Shown in pieces: positions 49,101-61,100 of a stretch of DNA of 64,000 nt; position 1 is the first letter of the stretch; the number at the start of each line of letters is the position of its first letter. The notes beneath the pieces are model-generated. The model was not told where the DNA came from and did no database searches. It saw nothing but the letters and a program-made list of their open reading frames with translations. This stretch comes from Incurvaria masculella (lineage: Eukaryota; Arthropoda; Insecta; Lepidoptera; Incurvariidae), in NCBI GenBank assembly GCA_946894095.1, contig OX335650.1, positions 9,936,001 through 10,000,000 on the forward strand, in the 5' to 3' direction. Position numbers and translations under genes: made by a program.

Positions 49101-52100
49101 CTGGAATAAATGCAGTAAAAAAAAAAGGACAGACCAAAAAAAAAACAAAATAGATACTCCTCCACGCAAAAGGAACACAAATTAGGCTCTAGAACTTAAT
49201 TTAAAAAGACGTGTTGGCTTGTTTATTTATTGTAGGAGTTCCCGTATTCTTCTAACAGGATACGGTGCCGCTCCTGTAAGGTACAAAAGAAAAGTACAGC
49301 ACAAAAAAAAATGGCTCATACAGGCTTAGATTTTTTTCATTAGGAGTTAGACTAAATCGTCCTTACCGCTCCTGTGAGGTAAAACGACGAAGTATAGCAC
49401 TTAAACATGGCTCATACGGCTTAGATTTTTTTCATTAGGAGTTAGACTAAATCGTCCTTACCGCTCCTGTGAGGTAAAAACGACGAAGTATAGCACTTAA
49501 ACATGGCTCATACAGGCTTAGATTTTTTTCATTAGGAGTTAGACTAAATCGTCCTTACCGCTCCTGTGAGGTAAAACGACGAAGTATAGCACTTAAACAT
49601 GGCTCATACAGGCTTAGATTTTTTTCATTAGGAGTTAGACTAAATCGTCCTTACCGCTCCTGTGAGGTAAAACGTCGAAGTATAATGGGTGCGACCGCAA
49701 CCGGCTCGCACAACAAGTAAGTTGGCTTCTTTAGTTAGCAGTAGGAGTTGGACCATACAGTGTCGTTACCGCTCCTTTAAGGCACCCAATGAGCGGCTAG
49801 CGATCATGCCCTGAGCTTGAGGAGTTCAGGACACCCTTACCCTAGAACTAACCGCTTGGTGCTACGCACATGCCTAAACTACGGGACAACACATTATTTA
49901 CAAGACCTGCTCTCGCGCCCTAACATGCATTATCTTTCGCTCGCCTCTAACATTCCAAGTCTGGTCATCCTACAGCGGAAGATCAGACATCACCTTGCAG
50001 TGGCCGTCCAGACCCTCGAAGGCGCGGGCCGGACGACCGGTGCGGGAGCGGGCCGCTCCAGACGACGTCACTAAAACTAACACAAATCACATAAATTAAC
50101 CACTGACGGCACCCAGCAGCATGGCTGGCGAGGTGACGTCGGGGAACCTACAAGTAAAAAAAACAAAACAACACTACAGTCCAGTAGGTACCCGGCAACT
50201 AAGTACTAACATTATCAAAACAACAAACTAAATAAATCAACAAAACCAAACACGGTCCGCTTTACGAAGGGAACCGGTATAGGGATTAAATAGCCCAATA
50301 ACGAGGTGAGAGAGGGACATAGGTAACTCTCCATAAAAAATTAAAAAAAAATCAAAAGCTTAACTTTAAGGACTTAACGACCTACTTACTACTACTTGGG
50401 CCTAGGTAGTGGTATTGGAGGCACAGTCTAGGTCTGCCGGTCTGGCATGATACCGTTAGAAAAACAGGACGCGTGTTCAAACTGCCTATGTTGCGAGAAA
50501 AAAAAATTAAAAAAAACTTTGAAAGGATTCACAGCCCATGAAGTGGATGAAGGAGGGTGAGGCCCAGTGCAGCGGAAGCCTTATTGCGAAAAAAAAATAA
50601 AAAAAATAAAGTAAAAAAACATTAAAGGAATCCACAATCCATGAAGTGGATGAAGGAGGGTCAGGCCCAGCGCAGCGATGAGCTAACATAAATGGAGGGG
50701 CATGATCGTAGCCTTGGAGGCAAAACAACAAAACATTATTTTGAAAAAAAAAAAAATTTATTTTGGCATAGTGTGAACACGCCTTAATACCTAGATGACC
50801 TAGGTGCCTAGATCCTAAAAAGCGCTCAGCGCACGTGCACCCACGCGGCCACGGCGCGCGCGCCGTCGCTTCAACCGAAACCTAGCCGCCTACACTAGTA
50901 CAATCACAAAACAAGAAAAAAAAACGGAACTAAAAGTGGGCATAATGCGCCGAGTAAAATTACTCAACTGAAATATTTTACAATACGAGAACCGGTGAAA
51001 AGTTTCGTTCGTGAATGAATTAAACTGAAATGAACTGTTGCAGTTCCGCTGTGACGCGAACGGAACGAGACGAATCGATTTCGGTGGCGTTCGCCAGCGT
51101 GCGCGCCGCCGTGATCGCGTCGCGTGTCCGAACGGCCGAGTAATATCAATACTTATTACGCGCCGACTTGCTCGGATTCGCATTCAATACATTTTAAATC
51201 TACCATAGGATAGAAAACGAGTTAGAAGCGCGCCGCGAATGTTTGCCGAGTGTCCGATTAGGTCCGCGAACAGAGGGCAAGGGCGGGAGCCAATAAAGGT
51301 GTGGGGCCCGTCAAAAACAAATGCGGCCGGGGACATTCCCAAGTGGAACGTATTAGTCCCGGCGGCAGGAAGAGAAACTGAAGGAAAAAAAATGAAACAT
51401 CCGCGGGGCCTTCTAAACTCAAGGCCAGAATACAACTACGTTTTGACTTGTGGTGAAGGAAAACATTACATAAGATAAGGGTTTAAAAAAAACTGGTGTC
51501 CCCTCCGCTTAAGGTTCGCGGGGCAAAAAGGGCGTTTGGCACTCGCCAAAACGGTCAACCATATAATAAAATGAGAACACTTTATTCCAAAAAAATAAAT
51601 TGAAATGCAGAGCGCGTTGGGAGATCGGGTCGGAAATACGTTAAACTAATGTAAGCTTAAAATCTTTGACGCTCCAGTCACCTATAGACTTGCCTTTTTC
51701 GTCCGCGAGTTCGTACACCGTGGGGGTCTTCCGTTTCAAAATCGTGCACTTGACATAGCGAGGCGCTAGCTTGTAGGAGAAATACCTACCAGCGTCACTA
51801 CGGATGAAGGACTTCCTCCAAACCTGCTGACCGACCTGGAAAGATTCAGGGCGGCGGCGTAGGTTGTAGCGAGCCTTGTTGGTCAAGTGTGCACGGTCGA
51901 GGGCTTGCCGCACCCTCTTAAATATATCGTTGAGCTCGGAGAGGTCCTCCACACGACTCTCTGTAGGCGTTAGTAAATGATCGTGAATCGACTCATCGCG
52001 CAGGCGACCGTAACTGCCACCGTCCGACACCAGCTCGCGGCCGTAGGTCAGGAAGGCGGGCGTGAACCCAGTGCTCTCGTTCACCGCCGTATTCACTGCA

Positions 52101-55100
52101 AACTGGAGCTTGGGCAACAGGTTGTCCCAAACGCGATGGTCGTCTTTGATGAAAGTACCTAACATAGTAACGAGCGTGCGATTGTACCGCTCAACGATAT
52201 TTATTTCGGGCGTGTACTTCGGTGTGTAAAACTGTTGGGGTATGTTGTACCGACGGAGTAGGTCACGGAGGTCCGATCCGATAAACTCCGTTCCGTTATC
52301 AGACAAAACGGTTTTCGGAACACCGTGTACAAGAAAGACTCCGTTTTCCAACCGGTCGGCGATATTTTTGGCCGTCGCGCGCCTGAGCGGAAAGAAAATA
52401 CAATACTTGCTAAACGCGCAAGTAACGACTAAAATGTAAACATTACCTTTTCGCGACGCGGGAAAGGGACCGGTTATATCTATAGATATATACTCGAAGG
52501 GTCGCGAGCACTGTTTCGCCTGCCCCATCTGGCCGAGTGTAGCGTGTTGAGCGTGCTTGTGTGCCAGACACGTCTCACACTTCCTCACGTAGTCCGTGAC
52601 GTCACGGTACATTCCTGGCCAGAAATGTTGCAGGGCGAGCCTCCGATACGTTTTATAGACTCCCAGGTGACCCGAGGTCGGTTCGTCGTGACAGGAACGG
52701 ACTGTCGCGGCGCGCCGGCCCGCGGGAATAACGAGTTTCCACTCGAAGTCCCTATCGAGCTGGAATTTACTTCGGGTAAAACGGTACAAGTTACCATCCC
52801 GTAAGGTAAAATTAGGTACGGACTGCGGGTTATCCGTGCATGACTTCGCTAGCCGGTCGTACCATACGTCGGGCGTGGTCGCTTCTGCTGAGGACAGGAG
52901 GGGGGCGCGGCTCAAAGCGTCCGGGATGACATTCTCCTTACCCTTGCGATGCTTGATCTCAAAATTAAAGGGGGATAAGCGGATGCCCCAACGAGCGAGA
53001 CGACCGGTCGGGTTGTCTAAGGAAAGGAACCACTTTAGAGAGGAGTGGTCTGTGTAAATAGTGAACATTGGACCGTACTCGAGATAGCACCTCCAATGTT
53101 CAACTGCGAAGATAACGGCTAGGGCTTCGCGTTCCGTCGCTGAATAGTTGGTCTCGCAAGGTGTCAGGGCTCTGCTCGCGTACGCGATTATTTTTTCGTG
53201 ACCCCCGATGACCTGTGTTAGTTTCGCACCTAGTCCGCACTGGGAAGCATCCGTGTGAACCTGAAAAGACTGTGACCAGTCCGGGCACGATAGGACGGGA
53301 GCGGTGCTCAGAGCTAGCTTGAGGTCACGGAAAGAATGCTCCGCGGAGCCAGACCACGCGAACGGCGGCGTCCCGCGCTTCGTGCTCGTCAACTTATTCA
53401 GCGGCGCGGCGCGAGAAGCGAAGTCAGGGATGAACCGGCGGTTCCACGAGGCGGTCGCGAGAAACCTACGTACTTCGGTTGCGTTGGTGGGGGTAGGCCA
53501 TTCCGTTATGGCTTTTGTCTTACCGGGGTCGGGGCGCAACCCGAAACGATCCACTACGAAACCTAAGTAGTTTAGACTACTGCGAAAAAAAACCGATTTC
53601 TCCTTATTCGTGGTCAAGTTAGCCATCTTGAGCACGTCCAAAACCTTTAAGAGTATGTCTAGATGTTCTTCAAAAGTTGAAGATACTATCACGATATCGT
53701 CGAGATATACGAATACTTTACCGTGATAGGTGGATCCAAAAAGTTGGTCCATTAATCGCTGCTGGGTCGCCGGCGCGTTAGTTAAACCGAAACACATACG
53801 TTTATAACAGAACGTGCCGCGCCCGGGAACACTGAAAGCGGTCTTTTCGCGCGAGCTGGGGTCAAGGGGGATCTGCCAGAAGGCCGAGCTAAGGTCAATC
53901 GAGGACAGGTACTTCGCGTCGCGTAAGTTGTCGAGTATGTCTGACACGTAGGGCACTAGATAAGAATCTTTCTTAGTCACCCGATTTAATTCTCGACAAT
54001 CTAGACAAAACCTAAACTTTCCGTCTTTCTTGACCGTAAGCAGCACGGGTGAGTTCCAAGCGCTCGACGTCGGCTCGATCACGCCTAGGTCTAACAGCTT
54101 GTCGACCTCGCGGTTGATGAGCTCTAATTTGTGCGGGGAAAGGCGATAAGTTCGCTGCTTGACCGGCGCGGCGTCTCCGGTGTCGATCGAGTGAGCGGTG
54201 AGTGACGTCATACCGAGTCCAGCGGCGTCCGCTGTTATCGTATCGAAGCGAGAGATAACGCTGTCGGCTACGTTCCGTTGCGTCGCGGTCAGTCCGTCGT
54301 AGTCGACCAAGTGGTCGACGTCGACCTTATCACAAAATGAAGCAGGTGTGCCGGTCCAATCCACGAGAGTCACTTGAGTGGGAAGTAACCTAAAAGATTT
54401 CCAAAAATCGATCCCGAGGATTAATTCGGCGTTCAAGTCTGGCGCGGCATGAAAAATTAGCTCACGCGTAAGTCCGTTGTAAGTCACGGGCACTCGGAAG
54501 TACCCGTTTGCTTGTGCGGTGGCCCCATTGGCTACCGTCACTCGCACGCGGAGGTCCGTATGCAGTAGGTATCCGTTCGCGACGAGTTGGCGTTTGGTTA
54601 CGCGGTTCACGAACGATACCGAGGCCCCCGAATCTAGGAGGCCCCGAAGGGAAAGTAAACCTACAGTTATATTTACATAAGGTCTATTATCTAAGTCTAA
54701 ACTAGAACACAAAACCGCGTTATGATAGGAACAAAAAAAGGTCTTAAGATACATAAGCCAATCCGTCCATTCTTTGGAGGACTGGGAAAGGGTAACACCT
54801 TCATAACGCGGACCTATCAGTTTTTTTTCGTGCACTCAGGGCACTGGCTCTGTCGTACGCCGGGTTTCTGGCAACCGAAACACCTGAGTTCGCGGGGAGC
54901 GGGGCATCGGAAAAACGAGTGCTCGCTGGTCCGGCAACGAGGACAATAAACTTGTAGGTCGGCGCGCGGTTTGTTTTGAGCGACCGCGGACGCGTTCACT
55001 CTGCGGGAAGCGGGCGCGCGCGGCGAGCTACCTCCGCTAGCGCGCGTGCCGCCTTTATAAGCAAATTCGGCCGCGGGCGCGTCGGCGCCGGCCGCGCTGG

Positions 55101-58100
55101 GCTCTTTAAAGGACCGGAAGCGAACACGGGTGGCTTCGATCTTTAGACAGTACGATTTTAACTGATCTACAGATTTAATCTCTACAAGCGAGAGTGGACC
55201 GATGTAGGTAGGGCGCACATTGCGTAATAAAATGTCAAGCTTAGCGCTCTCGGAAAGTGGCGCGCGCAATTGATTAAAAAGCCCATGAATAATTGCAAAA
55301 TAAATTGTTACGCTTTCATCTCTTCCCTGTGTGCGGGCACGTATCACCCCCAGCAGCCGGTGATCTAAATCGACCTCGTCAAACTCTGTCAGCAACAGTT
55401 CGCTGAGCTGCTCCCACGTGGCAACTGAATGACGTACGCTCCGGTACCAATGAAGGGCCGGCCCTTCGAACAACTCGGGGGCGGCTACAAATAACTGGCG
55501 AGTTGTTATCGAGCGTGACTCACGCAGCTCCTCGATCCGCTCCAGGAAGGCGCGCACGTCCTTCTCGCCATCGTACGTGAGTTTAAGCTTCGCGACTGCG
55601 TCACTGTACCTAGCTGCGGGGCACGCGTACGTTGCGACGGGTCCGGGCGGCGCGGGCGAAGGCGGCGGCGGCGGCGGCGCGGTTAAGGTGAGGGTGGCGA
55701 CGGACACAGGAACGCTCGAGGCGGACGGCGGCGGCGGGGCGTCACTTTCGAATGGTCCTGGGGGGGCGAGCGAAGCAGGGGAAGGGGGCGGTGAGGTAGG
55801 ACCGTCCTCGTCCTTCCCGAGGTAGGCGGACTCGGTGGTGGCGAATAAGTTGGACACCGTGTCCTTGAGCGCGACTTGTTCGTCCGACGACGCCTCCACG
55901 CGCGTGATTCTATTGAACAGGTGGTCCAGTAAGGCCTTAACGCACGGCGTGAGTTTAGCGTCGGTTGCCGCCAGTACGAGCCGGTTGAGCTGGCTGCGGA
56001 TGGACTCCAACTCATCTCCCGGATCCTCGTCCGTGAAGAATATCTCTTCCGATGGTTGGTCCCGGGCTAAGGACGCGACCTGTCGTCTTAGCGCTGCCAC
56101 GGTGCCCAGAGGTACTTCACCGCGGATCCTAACCTCGTATTCCAGCGCTTCCTTTCGCAAAAGGTTAAATGTTAACTTGCGTAACGACATGTTGAGTTAT
56201 TAAATAAACTCGAAAAAGTCTAAGTAACGCACTAAACTTTTAACGTAAATACGTTCTTAACATCGCATAGAATGCACGCATAATAAACTCTAAAATAAAA
56301 AAAAAAATAAAAAAAGTGATCCCCAACGAATGAAGGTTGAGTGATCGGGCTGTGAAAGTCTTGAAACGCACGAGGTGCATGCGCAAGGTAAGTGAGAAGA
56401 AACAGTATGGGCATCAAAAGTTCAAGAAAAAAAAATGGTCCCCAACGAATGAAGGTTGGGTGATCAGGGCCGTGAAACTACGCGCCCGCGCGACCGCTCC
56501 GCGTCGCGACAATTAGATGGAGCGAGGGAAAGAAAAAAAAACGTGGGTATTTTCGCGAGCAAAGAAAAAACAACTCGTAAAAATTCCTACGGCACACGCG
56601 CCGTCTGAACTAAATTAAAACAAAACGGAATCATACTGGGTAACAGGCGGGATCTACCGAGCGCTAACCAAAACAGAACGAAAAAAAAACGTGAGACCGT
56701 ATCTAGTTCAGTAGGAGGGAGCGTGTTAGGCAAGTTGAAGTGAACGCGAAATACCAACGGGGAATCGAAAGTTTTAGATTATCGATGCGAAATTATGAAT
56801 CTGTCGTCTCAAAGTGAGCGCAGTAAAGACATCGCTCGCGCTGTGTCGCGCGGCCATGTTGTGTAGTGAAATCTAAGTTCAATGTGAAGTTATCAAGGGC
56901 AGCTAAACATGGAATGAATTTATGTTTTTCAGCTGAAGGCGAAACGTAAGTACTGTGTGAAGTGAGTGGGGCGTAACAGGATCTACTCGTTCGGTGGTCG
57001 AATCAACTTCGAAACATGGTTTCAAGGTTAGGTCGATCGCCGAATCGAACGCGTTATCGTCTCAACCAATGCGATAGCTCACTAGCACACAACAATCACA
57101 CGTAAAAATGTTACAGCAAACAATTAATGAGAAGAAAAATGGAGGGCTCAACAGAAACCTGGCTTTTTACAAATTAAATATTCTTTTTCCCTCCCAGGCA
57201 GTACATAGCTCGGTTTGGAGTGGGGCGCAAAATAGAAACAGGATTCCTAGTCCTGCTCGTCTCCGAACCAGTGGATGCCAGTGTGACGTTCGACCGGAAC
57301 CCTCGCTTTAGCGGCGGCTCCGTCCGCGTCATCACGCGCCACCACTCCAAATTAAATGTGGAATCGGTGTACCCTTGGTGGGTAGCCGAGCCAAGTACTA
57401 CCAGGGACGGGGAAAAAGAATACGACCAATTTTAGTGAGAATAAAGGTGGACGTTTATTACAAAGAAAACTAAACAACAAAATGCTCAGGCGGTACGTAA
57501 ATGGTTTGCAGTTAGAAAGTCTGTCGTTGAGGCCTCCGTTAAGGGTAGAAAAACTTGGTGGTTGGTTCACTCAGTGGTGGACCACGTCGGTGCGCAGCAT
57601 GGTGGGTGCACGCGCGTGCGGTGCGGCGCGCGGGGCGTCGGCTCAGAGCAGCGGCGCCGGCGTGTCGGCCGCGTCGTCAACGCCGGCTGACGGCGTGGCG
57701 GCGTGGCTCAGCGCTGCTCGGCGCGGGGCGCATCGGCGCGGCTGCGCGGATGGCCGGTCAGCGTGCTCGGCTACCTCGCCACGTCGCTGCCGGCGACGGC
57801 GACCCCTCGCGAGCCGTGCCTCGCGCGGTCAGTCGTTACATTTAGGGGCTCGCAAGAAGAGCCCCGCAGGGACCGCGGTAGGTGGACCGCGGTTTGTAGA
57901 GGTGCGCTCTTTGCGAAGGCTGCTGGTAAAGTGCGCGACCCAAAATGGTCGCCGCACTACGAAATTATCATTTTCGTTTCTCTTTTTTTCTGAGGGTAAG
58001 GAAGATTTTAATTAGGTAAAACCACGGAGGGAGCAAGGCGATTGGATTAGCCTTGGCCAAGGAGCTATGAACACTGTAGTGGCTTACCAAAAATCCACTA

Positions 58101-61100
58101 CGTGACACTGTTAAAAAAACTGACAGAAATAAAGAACTTTTTCATGATCTCATCAAAAATAGTGTTTAACACTAAGTTAAAGGTATTTATGTTAGCTATT
58201 GGTAGATTTCAGGCCAGATGATTCTAAATTGTCGCACCTATTATTTCCTCCTTCTGCAAGGTCAGTTATGTTGGTTTCAAAGTTATTAACTTGGGTTTTA
58301 ATCATCAGTACTTTAATTTGTCTACAAAAGGATTTATATCTAGCTCCCCATCATTTATAATTGAACCCTAATCTAAATTATCCATGTGAGGATCATATTT
58401 TCTCCCTTTTCACCCCGCCGGATGTTAAGATTGGAAATTGATATTAAACTGTTGGAAGCTATGTGAAGATAAAAGACTATTGGACAGAAAGTTTATTGAA
58501 TTAATGATTGAAAATTAAAAGAAGATAGTCAAATGTAGACGTCCTACTCCCATTCTAACCTTTACTCAGACAAAAGGCATTTTTCCACGTTACTGGCTTC
58601 GTGGATCCAAACATGTAAACAAAATATTTTGTAGGCACTCCACCTACATATTGGTTTGGTCTGTACAAAAAAAGATTCAAGAATAAATTCTGTCAATGTA
58701 TATGAAACATAACTATGATATAATACAGACTCATTTTACCTCACTTTCGTACCCACTGCACACCTAATGCCAGTGCACACCTACTGTACTATAAAACAAA
58801 TTACAGGAGCTTGCAGCGCCTAAACCCGAGGAGCCCGATGTCGGCTACCTAGTGACCAACATGGAGCTGCCCGCGTTGTGCTCGTCGCGATTCCGGCCGG
58901 GGCCGCCGTCAGAGCTAGCGCAGGCACTTAGCACGCTGCTCAACGATGCGGTAGTGGGCTCGCGCTGCGTGGACTTGCACGACCTCTGTGTGGTGCCGGA
59001 TAAGCTGGCATGGGTTCTCTATTGCGATCTGTGCTGCACTGACAATGACGGCAGTGTCCTGGACTGCGCTCTCACTGCACTCATGGCCGCCTTGAGAACT
59101 TGTTAGTATTTATTACTGCAATCGACTATCACTTTTTAACTATTACCCAATATAAGTTTATTCATCATCAGAGTGATGCAACAATTGTACCAATCGCAAT
59201 TGGACATGAACCACCTTCTAACCAGGAGTCCTTCCAAAAATGTGGAAAACAAAGAATCCAGAGGGCGCAGTGTTTATAGGGTTGGGGAAGAACTTGTTTG
59301 TAAATACAGTAACACCACTCTTTACGCGACCCGGTTTGTGCGGATTCGCTACTATGCGAATTTCATATTTTGCGTTAAAATTCTCCTCTTCACAAGATTT
59401 GTCAATGTGACGCAAGGCGAGGGCCCGACGCGATTGGTCAATGCAGAACTTGGACAGTGATATCTGAGATTTTCAATATTCATGGAACAAGCTAGGCTTG
59501 ATGACTAACATTATTTAGATCGTTTTGTTTTATCATTGATCGTCCAAAGTTATTGCATAAAGCAGGCAAAAAGTTTGAACATTCGGGCGTTGTAATTTAC
59601 AAACCAAACATAATTTTACAATGCGAATGGTCATCAAGCATCTATGTAGTTCAATATAAGAAACCTGTTTATAGTATAATTTTGAATTACCGACAGGAAA
59701 TGTGCGCACGATCTTCTTTCGACGTTTATACCGGAAGTAGAGCGGGAAAGCACGCCTTAACATAGAAGACTAAAATTGTTTTAACTAATTCCAATTGTGT
59801 TAAGCAATTGGTAATTTTCAATAAGTAAACATACCTATAAATTAACAACAAGTAAATGTATATGTATGTACAAACGGCATCACCATAGACGCCACACATT
59901 GGACTTTGACCCACATATGTTTTCATTACAAATGCCAGTGCCTACCGTGGCGTTGAAAGTAATGCTACTACTATGTACGCGAATTTCACTTAACGTGATT
60001 TCTTGTGGAACTCATCCCTCGTGTAAAGTGTATTAATGTATAGTAAAGAAAAGTAAGGGAATGCAATGGACTGGCTGACTCAGTATCGTACTAATCGCAT
60101 AATTAATATCAATAATTACGAGACCATCCCAAGAAATTAGAATACAATGGACAAATAATCTGTTTATTGCAGTGACTCTGCCCGAAGTTGATTATAATGC
60201 TGAGACTGAGGAGATCATCGTGGATCCCACAAAGAGAACATCATTGAAATTGAATGGCTTGCCGGTATTTAGTAGCTTCTCAATCTACACAAGGTTTGTA
60301 ATTTCTTATTTTCACTATTGTAACTCATTGGTTACCTACTTTAAGGTCACAGATTACCAATATATACTGTCCTTCGGACAGATGTGACACTGAACCTAGA
60401 ACCTTCAATCCATAAAGAACGACTGACGTCAGGGGGGCCAAGACAAACAGCCAATCACGGCTTCATAATAGCAAGGAGCCATAGAAAATGTTACCATTAT
60501 GCACTTAATAATTCTAAAGACATTTATGACAGCATCATGTGATTGGTTCGTTTTTCTTGTCCTCCCAAGATGGCCGACTTCTATAACTGCAGCGTTCCGT
60601 AAAGGAGCTGTCAGCGGCGTGCATTAAGGTGGCCCAACCCGGCGGCACTAACTCATTCGCGGGCACTGTACAAAACCGTGCTGTTGCGCTCTGGGAACTT
60701 CTCTGTTTCAAAGAAAAAGACAGGCTACGTGATGAGGAAGATGCAACATGTCCACAAAAAAGATAATGTGCACAATGCAAAATGATTTGGTAAGATTTAC
60801 GAAAATTTTGATTTCAAAACGACTTATAGCTAAAAGTAAACCACGACCGCTGTAGTCAAAAATCTAACAAAAACCAAATAGATTATAAATCTTGATTAAA
60901 TAAGCTATGTCTGATGACTAATCTTTTTAAGATTTTCTTACTTTATCATTGCGTAATAAACCACCAAAGTTATTGTATAAAACGCGCGAAAAATTCGAAC
61001 TTTCGGACCTTATAACTTAGAAACCAAACACAATTTTACAATGCCAACGGTCATCAGACATCTAGTTCGATCAAATAAAGCTCTTTTGAGCAAATATTTT

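Larger units (their letters stand above)
48091..58107 (-). mobile_element. Full-length Ty3/gypsy LTR retrotransposon in EXOSC8 intron 2
   Basis: Two 826-bp LTRs (48091-48916 and 57282-58107), each TGTGAC...GTGACA, flanked by the 4-bp target duplication CTGT (48087-48090 and 58108-58111). Transcription is minus, opposite to EXOSC8. gag and pol are intact and joined by a -1 frameshift. There is no env. Only two LTR differences were seen by eye (48508 C against T at 57699; 48808 C against G), so the insertion is recent. The size, just over 10 kb, is large because of about 2.7 kb of noncoding 3' sequence with tandem repeats. Confidence 0.97.

Noticed and set aside
48917..51640. Possible env gene of the gypsy element
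   Set aside because: No long ORF, signal peptide or membrane segment on the element's strand; the region holds tandem repeats instead.
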